NCBI GenBank assembly: GCA_036268995.1
Contig: DATATB010000014.1
Location: forward strand, 1-37,262
Source of the DNA: DATATB01 sp036268995
GTDB taxonomy: Bacteria; Planctomycetota; Planctomycetia; Pirellulales; PNKZ01
Length of the DNA: 37,262 bases
Direction of reading: 5' to 3'
Made by a program: the position numbers and the translations under genes. Below the pieces are notes generated by a model that worked only from the letters and a program-made list of their open reading frames with translations, ran no database searches and was not told where the DNA came from. Shown here piece by piece: positions 24,186 through 31,142 of the stretch (its first letter is position 1; the number at the start of each line of letters is the position of its first letter).

Positions 24186-24299
24186 AAACGATGAATGATG
24201 AATGACGGGCATTGTCAGTTGTCAGTTGTCAGTTGTCCGTTGCAACTGACCACTGACAACTGACCACTCCTAATTCATCATTCCGACTTCATCATTTGT
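24186..24299. repeat. Long nested inverted repeat between convergent genes
   Basis: The outer arms are GATGAATGATGAATGA on the left and its near-complement, TTCATCATTCCGACTTCATCATT, on the right. The inner arms are GTCAGTT repeated three times and its complement, ACTGACCACTGACAACTGAC. The whole can fold into one long hairpin between the tail-to-tail GGDEF and Nudix genes. The Nudix stop codon lies inside the right arm, and the GGDEF stop is five bases before the left arm. It may act as a two-way transcription barrier; no T-run is present. Confidence 0.8.
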
Positions 24300-24832
24300 C
24301 TTAGTGCTGTCCGCAAGATGAGCACACACGTCGGGGCGTGCGAGATCGCTCCCGACTCGACCATGCGCAAGGCTTCCGACAACTCCATGCGCAGCGGCCG
24401 AATCTGCTCGGTGCCTTCCGGCCGGGTCGCGGTGAACTGCAGATCCTCGGCTAGAAAAAGTTGCGTGGGCGAAACGACGACCGTTGTAAACGGATCGACC
24501 GTGCCCAAGTCGGTCCACTTCGCGGCCAGGATGCCCAATTCCTCTTCCAGCTCGCGGCAGGCAGTCTGGGCAGGCGACTCGCCCAGCTCGACGCCGCCGC
24601 TGACCGCCTCGATGCTGATGCGGCCCACCGCATAATGAAACTCTTCGGTCAGGTGTACGTGCCCCTGGCCGTCCAAGGCGAGGACGCAGACCCCCGGCTT
24701 GAGGCGCACAATGCTGTGACTGCCGGGCAAGCCGTCGGGACGAATTACATCGTCACGATCCAGTTCGACCCACGGGTCGCGATAGATCGAATGGCTGGCG
24801 ACGATCTTCCACGGGCCGTAATGGCGCGGCAC
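24278..24832 (-). CDS. Nudix hydrolase (ADP-ribose pyrophosphatase-like)
   Basis: This 184-residue protein has a perfect Nudix box, G-x5-E-x7-REUxEExGU, read as GGVELGESPAQTACRELEEELGI. The box binds divalent metal and hydrolyses nucleoside diphosphates linked to another group. The flanking text ('VELDRDDVIRPDG', 'EEFHYAVGRISIEAVSGG', 'SPTQLFLAEDL') resembles ADP-ribose / NDP-sugar pyrophosphatases, but the substrate cannot be fixed. It begins with GTG at 24830-24832 behind AGGGGGG. The last codons (MMKSE) and TGA are encoded by the iterated-word element at 24186-24299, so the C-terminus may have been rewritten by it. Confidence 0.9.
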   Translation of the reverse strand: MPRHYGPWKIVASHSIYRDPWVELDRDDVIRPDGLPGSHSIVRLKPGVCVLALDGQGHVHLTEEFHYAVGRISIEAVSGGVELGESPAQTACRELEEELGILAAKWTDLGTVDPFTTVVVSPTQLFLAEDLQFTATRPEGTEQIRPLRMELSEALRMVESGAISHAPTCVLILRTALRQMMKSE

Positions 24833-25160
24833 GCAGGCACCCCCCTGTATAACTCGTGGCGTCGCTGGCTAGGCTCATTGCGCGGACGCGCGTCCGGACA
24901 GGATACCGGACGAATCGCGCGACTGGCGAGCCCACCCTACCGGCCTGTGTAACATTGCCCTGGGGGGCTAAAAAAGACAAAAATGTCCCCCACATTAAGG
25001 ATTGCCAACACCAATTTACGCACCAGAATTAAAAGCGATGTCGGGCTTCAAAACCCGATGTCATTGCCCTTCGCAGGTTCCTGCCCCACCTGCGAGGGGT
25101 TTTTTATTGCGCCTATTTTAGGCTGGGCCCCATTTGCCGCTAGGCGTCCGATCAGCTGAG
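24833..25160. other. Gene-free stretch with possible small RNA
   Basis: No protein gene is supported in this 328-base stretch. On the plus strand it ends in a strong intrinsic terminator (25067-25106) that no plus-strand gene uses: the nearest upstream gene is the Nudix gene on the other strand. A small hairpin, TCGGG-N8-CCCGA, lies at about 25041-25058, and GACA-N4-TGTC lies next to C- and G-runs near 24961-24991. A small RNA ending at about 25106 would explain this; no promoter was recognised. Confidence 0.4.
25067..25106 (+). terminator. Strong intrinsic terminator, orphan
   Basis: CCCTTCGCAGGT (25067-25078) pairs with ACCTGCGAGGGG (25088-25099) in a 12-base stem with one G-T pair, then TTTTTTATT follows. 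This is the best intrinsic terminator in the window. No open reading frame precedes it on the plus strand. Confidence 0.85.
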
Positions 25161-25352
25161 CTAGCCGCAAACGCTCAGAGCGGCCTGGAAGCCAGGCTTT
25201 TCGGCCCATAGCGGGGCGGAAACGCGGTTCCAGTCCGGCAGCGGCGCGGCAGCTTCTCTGCCCGAAAAATCCTCGGCCAAGATTCCACGGGCTTCGTATT
25301 GCGCCAGCAGCTCGCCGAGGACTTCGGCGATGGGGTGGACATTGGCGATCAT
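25161..25352 (-). CDS. 63-residue protein of unknown function
   Basis: A small gene with good expression signals: AGGAGG about 10 bases before the ATG (25350-25352), and upstream a promoter with TTGACG and TATACT that overlaps a perfect 18-base palindrome. The protein starts 'MIANVHPIAEVLGELLAQYEARGILAED', which looks like an amphipathic helix, and then becomes Pro/Trp-containing without a recognisable fold. No transmembrane segment is visible. The operator-like palindrome suggests tight repression, perhaps autoregulation, but the protein shows no clear DNA-binding motif. The family was not recognised. Confidence 0.65.
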   Translation of the reverse strand: MIANVHPIAEVLGELLAQYEARGILAEDFSGREAAAPLPDWNRVSAPLWAEKPGFQAALSVCG

Positions 25353-25396
25353 GCGAACGATCCTCCTCGAAGAAAATCGTGACTTCTCTGCTCGTA

Positions 25397-25414
25397 AGTA
25401 TACGTACGTATACT
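25397..25414. promoter_or_regulatory. Perfect 18-base palindrome, probable operator
   Basis: AGTATACGTACGTATACT reads the same on both strands. It covers the -10 box and the adjacent spacer of the promoter above, the classical place for a dimeric repressor. No other copy was noticed in the window, so the regulator may be local or the site single. Confidence 0.65.
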
Positions 25415-25426
25415 AATCCGCGTCAA
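25397..25426 (-). promoter_or_regulatory. Sigma-70-type promoter of the 63-residue gene
   Basis: On the minus strand: -35 TTGACG (25421-25426), an 18-base spacer, -10 TATACT (25397-25402). The predicted start near 25390 gives a leader of about 38 bases with a central AGGAGG. The -10 box and spacer are covered by a palindrome. Confidence 0.65.
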
Positions 25427-25631
25427 CGATTTTCTCGTCGGGCGCGTTAAGACTGATGGATTAGGAGTTTTGAGCGCACCTCGCGCCGCCTGAAAAGAGT
25501 GCAACGGTCGCGCTTGCCGAAAATGACTGACAGGTCCGACATCCGCTGGCCAAATCGCCTGACGCTGCCGGACCTTTTTCCGCCGGTCCACGACGACGAC
25601 CAGCACGGGCCAGCCGCGCCAAGGCATCTCC

Positions 25632-25901
25632 ATGACGGTACATCCGGACGCTGATTTCGTGCGGGAAGTGGTCGTGCGGATCTTTGGCCAATCCGGCTGG
25701 CAGGCCGCCAGCCTCGAAGGCCTCACCGAAATGATCCTGATCAGCGACGGCAAGTACCGCGGCCGCTCGTATCGCGCCGCCGGACTGCTGGCCATGTGGC
25801 TGGCCGACATGGGCCTGCTGCAAATCTACGACCGGCAGGGCCACATGCTGCGGACAGTCAACCTGTTCGAAGAACAGACCGGCCTGCAAAAAGCCGCCTG
25901 A
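25632..25901 (+). CDS. 89-residue conserved-type hypothetical protein
   Basis: The protein 'MTVHPDADFVREVVVRIFGQSGWQAASLEGLTEMILISDGKYRGRSYRAAGLLAMWLADMGLLQIYDRQGHMLRTVNLFEEQ' has normal, strongly G/C-ending codons, unlike its antisense frames, which supports it as real. Predicted helices and the pattern around 'GRSYRAAGLLAMWLADMGLLQIYDRQGHMLR' suggest a small winged-helix-like or helical fold, but no family is claimed. The ribosome site is weak. It ends about 130 bases before ilvD in the same direction and might share its transcript. Confidence 0.7.
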   Translation: MTVHPDADFVREVVVRIFGQSGWQAASLEGLTEMILISDGKYRGRSYRAAGLLAMWLADMGLLQIYDRQGHMLRTVNLFEEQTGLQKAA

Positions 25902-26032
25902 GCGCCCTCGGCCGCCGACCATAGCACTCTCCGCGCGCCCGCTGCGCGCTCGCTAGCCATCTTTCGGCGCACAGGTTACGATCCACAGATCAGGTCGTAA
26001 TTGTCGGTCGAGACGAAGTCAGGAGATGGCGG

Positions 26033-27712
26033 ATGCAGCGGCAGTTGAACAAGTTTAGCGCGCGGATTACCCAACCGAAAAGCCAGGGCGCCAGCCAGGC
26101 CATGCTCTATGGCACCGGCCTTACCGAAGCCGATATGCAAAAGCCGCAAGTCGGCATCAGCAGCGTTTGGTACGAGGGCAATACCTGCAACATGCACCTC
26201 AACCGGCTGGCCGAACGCGTCAAAGAGGGCGTGGTCGCCTCCGGCATGGTCGGCATGCGCTTCAACACCATCGGTGTCAGCGACGGCATCTCGATGGGCA
26301 CCAGCGGCATGAGCTTCTCGCTGCAATCGCGCGACCTGATCGCCGATTCGATCGAGACCGTCATGAGCGCCCAGTGGTACGACGCCAATATCTCGCTGCC
26401 CGGCTGCGACAAGAACATGCCCGGCTGCCTGATCGCGATGGGCCGGCTCAACCGGCCGGCGCTAATGGTCTACGGCGGCACGATTCGGGCCGGCCACTGG
26501 GAGGGCGAGGCGCTGGACATCGTTTCGGCTTTTCAATGCTACGGTCAGTACCTGTCAGGCGCGATGGACGATGAGCATCGGCAGCAAGTCGTGCGACACA
26601 GTTGTCCCGGAGCTGGGGCCTGCGGCGGCATGTACACGGCCAACACCATGGCTTCGGCCATCGAGGCGCTGGGCATGTCGCTCCCCTACAGCGGCTCGAT
26701 TCCGGCCGAAGATCCGGCCAAGCTCGATGAGTGCTTCCGCGCGGGGGCCGCGATTCGCCTGCTGCTCGAGCGCGATCTCAAGCCGCGCGACATCATGACT
26801 CGCCGCGCGTTCGAAAACGCGCTGGTCGTGGTCATGGCCTTGGGCGGTTCGACCAACGCCGTGCTGCATCTGATTGCCATGGCCCGTAGCGTCGAAGTGC
26901 CGCTGTCGATCGACGACTTCCAGGCCACCAGCTCGCGCATTCCCCTGTTGGCTGATCTGAAACCCAGCGGCCGCTGGGTGCAGGAAGACCTGCACGCCAT
27001 CGGCGGCACGCCGGCCGTGATGAAGTACCTGCTGGAAAAAGGCCTGCTCGACGGCGACTGCATGACGGTCACCGGCAAGACGCTCGGCGAAAACCTGCGC
27101 GATCTGCCGGGCCTCAAGGCCGGGCAGCAGATCCTGCAGCCGCTGGAAAAGCCGATCAAGGCCACCGGCCACATCCAAATTCTGCGCGGCAACCTGGCTC
27201 CCGAAGGTGCCGTGGCCAAAATCACCGGCAAGGAAGGCGAAGTCTTCACCGGGCCGGCCAAGGTGTTTGACGGCGAAGAAGACATGCTCGCCGCGCTCGA
27301 GCAAAAGCAGATTGCCAAGGGTGACGTGATTATCATCCGCTACGAAGGTCCCAAGGGCGGCCCCGGCATGCCCGAGATGTTGACGCCCACCTCGGCCATC
27401 ATGGGCGCCGGCTTGGGCAAGGACGTGGCGCTACTCACCGACGGCCGCTTCTCCGGCGGCTCGCACGGATTTATCGTCGGCCACATCACGCCCGAAGCGC
27501 AAGCCGGCGGGCCGCTCGCGCTAGTAAAGACCGGCGATCGCATCACGATCGACGCCAGCCGCAACCTGCTCGCCGTGGATCTCACCTCCGACGAGCTCGC
27601 CCGCCGCCGCGCCGCGTGGCAGGCCCCGCCGCTGAAAGCCACGCGCGGCACGCTCTACAAGTACATCAAAAACGTCTCCAGCGCCAGCCTGGGCTGCGTA
27701 ACGGATGAGTAG
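26033..27712 (+). CDS. ilvD: Dihydroxy-acid dehydratase IlvD
   Basis: This 559-residue iron-sulfur enzyme converts 2,3-dihydroxy acids to 2-oxo acids in isoleucine and valine synthesis. The three cluster cysteines are Cys52 ('GNTCNMHL'), Cys125 ('LPGCDKNMPG') and Cys197 ('CPGAGACGGMYTANTM'). This is the three-cysteine pattern of IlvD/Edd enzymes. 'GGSTNAVLHL' and 'LTDGRFSGGSHGFIVGHITPEA' are also typical. Length agrees with IlvD of the shorter class rather than E. coli's (about 616). A GGAG ribosome site precedes the ATG at 26033. No other branched-chain genes are nearby. Confidence 0.96.
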   Translation: MQRQLNKFSARITQPKSQGASQAMLYGTGLTEADMQKPQVGISSVWYEGNTCNMHLNRLAERVKEGVVASGMVGMRFNTIGVSDGISMGTSGMSFSLQSRDLIADSIETVMSAQWYDANISLPGCDKNMPGCLIAMGRLNRPALMVYGGTIRAGHWEGEALDIVSAFQCYGQYLSGAMDDEHRQQVVRHSCPGAGACGGMYTANTMASAIEALGMSLPYSGSIPAEDPAKLDECFRAGAAIRLLLERDLKPRDIMTRRAFENALVVVMALGGSTNAVLHLIAMARSVEVPLSIDDFQATSSRIPLLADLKPSGRWVQEDLHAIGGTPAVMKYLLEKGLLDGDCMTVTGKTLGENLRDLPGLKAGQQILQPLEKPIKATGHIQILRGNLAPEGAVAKITGKEGEVFTGPAKVFDGEEDMLAALEQKQIAKGDVIIIRYEGPKGGPGMPEMLTPTSAIMGAGLGKDVALLTDGRFSGGSHGFIVGHITPEAQAGGPLALVKTGDRITIDASRNLLAVDLTSDELARRRAAWQAPPLKATRGTLYKYIKNVSSASLGCVTDE

Positions 27713-27730
27713 AGCGGCTCATGCCCGGTA

Positions 27731-27777
27731 GTGCGATGGCGCACCATAAAACGGGAGGGCGAGGCTCCTGCCGAGCC
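27731..27777. repeat. Hairpins and GGGAGGGCGAGGC intergenic repeat
   Basis: GTGCG-ATGG-CGCAC (27731-27744) is followed by CGGGAGGGCGAGGC (27752-27765), which leads into GGCTC-CTGCC-GAGCC (27763-27777). The 14-base word CGGGAGGGCGAGGC occurs again at 35746-35759, where an insertion sequence interrupts it. This gap lies between the tail-to-tail ilvD and HPF-like genes. Confidence 0.6.
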
Positions 27778-27828
27778 GGGCGCGACGATTGAGTCGACGG
27801 TGAGATCAGACTGAGACGCGAACTCAAT

Positions 27829-28539
27829 CTACGATTCCTTCGCGCTTTCGATAAAGCTCAAATTCTCTCGCTCGCCGACGTCGTGGGTCAGGGCTTCGAT
27901 CGCGGGTTCGATCAATTCTTCGAGCCATTGGCCTAAGCGGGCGTGGGGGCGTTGAGTAAAGCGGTCGAAGGCGGTGAGCATCACATCTTCGACGACTTGC
28001 GAAATGGGGATGTCGCGGCCGAACTTGCGCAGCGCGGCGGGATGACGCTCGACCAGCCGGCCGACGCGGGCCGCCAACGCGGGGTCATAGACGCCGAGCG
28101 CGCGGCGAAAGGCCGCGTAATCGGCCGCAGCTACTGCCGATTCGATCGCTTCGAGGCTCGGCTCCTGGGTCGGGGCCACGTCGTGAGTCGTACCTTGAAT
28201 TTGCTTTTCATAGGCCGGCTTGTTGCTCAACTCGTCCTTGTAGGCCTTGAGCTGATCGATCAGTTTGCGGATGCACCGCTGAAAGGCCGGGTAGGCCACC
28301 ACATCCTCGTCGCCGGTAAACAGCGTGGTGCCGGACAGCAGCAAGCTGGTTTTGACGTGTACCCCGCGGGGCTTGGCATGCGGCGTGATCTCGACTTTTA
28401 ACTCGGACACCGGGAACCGCGCGACCTGCCGCCGCAGATGCTCGATATCCTCGTCCATCTTGGCCATTTCAGTTTTCGAAATTCGGTAACGCTTCGCATC
28501 AATCTCGATCCGCAGATCAAAGGCCTGATCGCTGAACAT
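27829..28539 (-). CDS. HPF/RaiA-like ribosome-associated protein with C-terminal extension
   Basis: In this 236-residue protein the first 110 or so residues resemble the ribosome hibernation factor family (HPF/RaiA): 'IDAKRYRISKTEMAKMDEDIEHLRRQVARFP', 'ELKVEITPHAKPRGVHVKTSLLLSGTTLFTGDEDVVAYPAFQRCIRKLIDQLKAYKDEL'. The pattern is two helices with a four-stranded sheet. These factors bind the 30S subunit in resting cells. The C-terminal 120 residues ('AADYAAFRRALGVYDP', 'EDVMLTAFDRFTQRPHARLGQWLEELIEPAIEAL') are helical and not the usual long-HPF dimerisation domain. The start is fixed by AGGAGG before the ATG at 28537-28539; a longer frame starts 15 codons upstream. It is a distant match, so the call is moderate. 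Confidence 0.65.
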   Translation of the reverse strand: MFSDQAFDLRIEIDAKRYRISKTEMAKMDEDIEHLRRQVARFPVSELKVEITPHAKPRGVHVKTSLLLSGTTLFTGDEDVVAYPAFQRCIRKLIDQLKAYKDELSNKPAYEKQIQGTTHDVAPTQEPSLEAIESAVAAADYAAFRRALGVYDPALAARVGRLVERHPAALRKFGRDIPISQVVEDVMLTAFDRFTQRPHARLGQWLEELIEPAIEALTHDVGERENLSFIESAKES

Positions 28540-28710
28540 TTTGAGATTCCTCCTCGGCCGCACGGGCGCAAAAAATCCATCCATCGCAACTTGCGGTGCA
28601 AACCCAGTGCCGCGAGGCCCCTGTCAGCGGTTCGGCATATCCGTTGCACACTGCTACTGTGCGGGACTTTTTTCATGAACTCCATTTGCGTATTGCGGGA
28701 GGAACCAGCC

Positions 28711-29070
28711 GTGGCCAAGACCCATTTTTCTGGAGAAGATCGCCATCCGCCCAAGCCGGGCCAACGGCGGGCAGGCCTGCGCCCCGATGAGCGCGACCCG
28801 GACGAGCCGCCAGCAGCCCCCGGATCTGCCACCGGCGGGGTACATGCGGCCGGCATGGCGAGCGGTGGAATGGCGGGCGGAGGTTTGGCCGGCGCGAACA
28901 CGGCCGACGGCTCGATCGAAGAGCCCGGCCTGGAAGACTCGCTCGGCAGCGCTATCAGCGACGACGATGGCGACACCGAAGGCGGGCCTCCCTATGCGGG
29001 ACCCGCTGGCGGCGCCGTGGGAGGCTCACCGGCCGAAAAGCGCGCCAAAGGCGGGCACGCGCATCGGTAA
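28711..29070 (+). CDS. 119-residue Gly/Ala/Asp-rich low-complexity protein
   Basis: The GTG at 28711 follows a clear GGGAGG at an ideal distance, while the ATGs further upstream lack one. The protein 'MAKTHFSGEDRHPPKPGQRRAGLRPDERDPDEPP...' is basic and Pro-rich at first, then Gly/Ala-rich ('GMASGGMAGGGLAGANTADG'), then acidic ('LGSAISDDDGDTEGG'), and ends in a basic tail, 'KRAKGGHAHR'. It is probably intrinsically disordered. No fold, signal peptide or known family was recognised. It diverges from the HPF-like gene across about 170 bases, so the two could be co-regulated. Confidence 0.55.
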   Translation: MAKTHFSGEDRHPPKPGQRRAGLRPDERDPDEPPAAPGSATGGVHAAGMASGGMAGGGLAGANTADGSIEEPGLEDSLGSAISDDDGDTEGGPPYAGPAGGAVGGSPAEKRAKGGHAHR

Positions 29071-29080
29071 ATTCAATGCG

Positions 29081-29170
29081 GGAGTAGGAATGATGAATGA
29101 TGAATGGCGGGGAGAACAAAAACCCTCCTCGTCATTCATCATTCCGCATTCCTACTTCATCCTTTCCCCC
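29081..29170. repeat. Long inverted repeat between convergent small genes (GATGAATG type)
   Basis: The left arm, GGAATGATGAATGATGAATG, pairs with the right arm, CATTCATCATTCCGCATTCC (17 of 20), and the inner bases CGGGGAG and CCTCCTCG extend the stem. Left flank: the stop of the 119-residue gene lies 10 bases before. Right flank: the element ends exactly at the TAG of the 69-residue gene. The copy is closely related to those at 6003, 24186 and 35641. Confidence 0.8.
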
Positions 29171-29379
29171 TACCGCTCCGGTTCCATGTTTCGCGGTTCG
29201 CCGTAGTACTCGTCTTCCGAGACTTCGAGCCAGATCAGGTCGGGGTTGTCGTCGGCGATGGCTTCGGCCTCAGCGATCGATAGCCCGGCCTGGCTTTCGT
29301 CCACGTGGTCGGCGGACTTGTTGAGGGTGAAACCTTCCTTTTCGGCGAATTCAATCGCCTCAAAACCGGTAAGTCGCAT
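29170..29379 (-). CDS. 69-residue acidic protein of unknown function
   Basis: 'MRLTGFEAIEFAEKEGFTLNKSADHVDESQAGLSIAEAEAIADDNPDLIWLEVSEDEYYGEPRNMEPER' is short, acidic and soluble-looking, with no signal peptide or membrane segment. An AAGGAG ribosome site lies before the ATG at 29377-29379, and codon use matches its neighbours, so it is probably real. It may be co-transcribed with the methyltransferase gene 113 bases upstream on the same strand. The family was not recognised. Confidence 0.7.
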   Translation of the reverse strand: MRLTGFEAIEFAEKEGFTLNKSADHVDESQAGLSIAEAEAIADDNPDLIWLEVSEDEYYGEPRNMEPER

Positions 29380-29492
29380 GGCTTGCGCTCCTTTGAAGCT
29401 GGAGAAAAGAGGCGACCTGTTTCAGGTGCCGCCGCCTCGATTGCGCGAGCAGTTTGCGTGCCTTTGGCCGCAGACGTGCGAGACTCTTGGTC

Positions 29493-30440
29493 TCAGGCGG
29501 CCCGCAACAGCTTGCCGGCCAGCCGCCGCGTGCGGCGATAGAGCCAGTGCGTGAACGGCCATAGCCGGTCTTCGGGCAGCCGGCCGGCCAGCCGCAGCAG
29601 CCGGCGATGCGTCAGGCCTTTGCCGCCAGATGCGACGGCGGCCGAGCGGAGGCCTTGCGGCGTGAACTGATAGATCGCCTGGGCGTGGCGGTCGGCCCCC
29701 TGCAAGGTTAACAACTCTTGCCGCCACCAGCTTCGAGCCGGCCAACTGGGAGCCAATTCGAGCAACGCGCCGACATCCAGCGCAGGCGTCGGATTAGGCC
29801 GAAAGTCGGCGGCCGCTTCGAGCATCCACAGCTCGCGCGAGGCGCCTGCCTGGCGATCGCTGGGGATGCGGCCTAGCAGGATCGCATGACGACTGGGAAA
29901 CAGCTCGCGCAAGTACCGCCCGATCGGCCCGATCTGGCGCCGAATGCGATCGATGCCGGCCCCCAGTTCGCGCGGGTCGGGATGTTCGATGAACATTCGG
30001 CCCGCGATCGGTGCCAGCCGCGTGAGGAATTCGCGATGATCTCGCATCCAGTGCAAAACCGACAGGCAAAGCACGGCATCGAACCGCTGGCCCGAGCGGG
30101 CAAACACGTCGGCCAGGCGGCTGCCGGCCGGGTGCGTCAACAGTGCGATGCGCCGCAGAGCGTGCGACTGAAGCACCTGGCGCTGCACGCTGGCCGACTG
30201 TTCGTCGGCCTCGACGCTGGCGACGACGTAGTCGGCAAACGTTTCGCACGCCGCCAGGCCGAACCAGCCGAAATTCGAACCCACGTCCAGCAGCGCGCCT
30301 CGCTCGGGCAGCAGCGGCCGAATCAATTCCCAGCGCCGATTGCAATCGCGCCTGCCGCGCGCAAGCGTCTGTCCCGCCCAGCGCACGTCCTGGTACACGC
30401 TAATGCGGTTCAGCAGTCGGGAGTCGATAGTTTGAGGCAT
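29493..30440 (-). CDS. Class I SAM-dependent methyltransferase
   Basis: This 315-residue protein carries SAM-binding motif I, 'ALLDVGSNFGWFGLAACE' (about 49-66), an acidic loop after the second strand ('VASVEADEQS'), and motif IV-like 'FDAVLCLSVLHWM' (about 119-131). The C-terminal third is basic and Trp/Arg-rich ('WPFTHWLYRRTRRLAGKLLRAA'). The fold is clear, the substrate is not. Such proteins in surface-polysaccharide regions often methylate sugars, but no glycosyltransferase lies beside it here. Downstream on the same strand is the 69-residue gene; upstream is a large repeat array. Confidence 0.8.
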   Translation of the reverse strand: MPQTIDSRLLNRISVYQDVRWAGQTLARGRRDCNRRWELIRPLLPERGALLDVGSNFGWFGLAACETFADYVVASVEADEQSASVQRQVLQSHALRRIALLTHPAGSRLADVFARSGQRFDAVLCLSVLHWMRDHREFLTRLAPIAGRMFIEHPDPRELGAGIDRIRRQIGPIGRYLRELFPSRHAILLGRIPSDRQAGASRELWMLEAAADFRPNPTPALDVGALLELAPSWPARSWWRQELLTLQGADRHAQAIYQFTPQGLRSAAVASGGKGLTHRRLLRLAGRLPEDRLWPFTHWLYRRTRRLAGKLLRAA

Positions 30441-30551
30441 TGGGGCTGCGTCCTACGCTTGGCACTGCCGACAGGCTCTTATTCGTTGAATCGTCCAGTA
30501 AAACTGCCAGGATGCTGGCACTTGCCGCGGAACCGGTCAAGAGCAACTCGT

Positions 30552-31064
30552 CACCGTAGCCGGCTCGCTCCGCCGAGCCGAATGCGCGCAACTCGGCTTG
30601 ACGCCTGAGCAGGTCGAGTGTGACGCCCTGCATCCCGGCGGAGCGGGATGGCTACGATGGCCGCGAGCCGAGCGGTACTGGAGCACCAATCGCGCCGCTT
30701 GACAAGCCCGGCTCGGCTCGCCGGGCCTACGGCGTCCGCCGGATGCGCCACCGTAGCCGGCTCGCTCCGCCGAGCCGAATGCGCGCAACTCGGCTCGACG
30801 CCTGAGCAGGTCGATCGGTCAGGCCTGCATCCCGACGGAGCGGGATGGCTACGATGGCCGTAGGTGCCGCGAGCCGAGCGGCACTGGAGCACCAATCGCG
30901 CTGCTTGACAGGCCCGGCTCGGCTCGCCGGGCCTACGGGGCCGGGCGGAGTAGGCGTCACCGTAGCCGGCTCGCTCCGCCGAGCCGAATGCGCGCAACTC
31001 GGCTCGACGCCTGAGCAGGTCGAGTGTGACGCCCTGCATCCCGGCGGAGCGGGATGCGTACGGT
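30552..31064. repeat. Tandem array of about 200-base palindrome-rich units
   Basis: Units begin with CACCGTAGCCGGCTCGCTCC at 30552, 30749 and 30958, giving periods of 197 and 209 bases; the third is partial and ends near 31064. Each full unit holds three palindromes: CGGCTCG-CTCCG-CGAGCCG-type, CATCCCG-N6-CGGGATG, and GGCCCGGC-N7-GCCGGGCC-type. Open frames across the array are by-products. It occupies most of the 702-base gap between the methyltransferase start and the propeller gene start. The remaining flanks show nothing recognisable. Confidence 0.85.
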
Positions 31065-31142
31065 GGGTGATTGGCCTTTACCAACCGCTGGCAAAAACAG
31101 GACAATACAGCAAGCACTCACATCAAAACGGAGCATGATTCC

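Noticed and set aside
24753..24995. 80-codon minus-strand open frame upstream of the Nudix gene
   Set aside because: It overlaps the Nudix start in another frame, has no ribosome site and no recognisable feature.
25140..25175. tRNA-like fragment on the minus strand (TAGCTCAGCTGAT)
   Set aside because: It looks like a tRNA 5' part with a D-loop, but there is no matching D-stem partner, anticodon arm or T-arm nearby. At most a decayed fragment or chance.
25349..25922. Two minus-strand open frames opposite the 89-residue gene
   Set aside because: They have no ribosome site and a shadow-like composition. The plus-strand frame has the normal codon pattern.
30552..31064. CRISPR array
   Set aside because: The repeat units are about 200 bases, contiguous and without spacers, and no cas gene is present.
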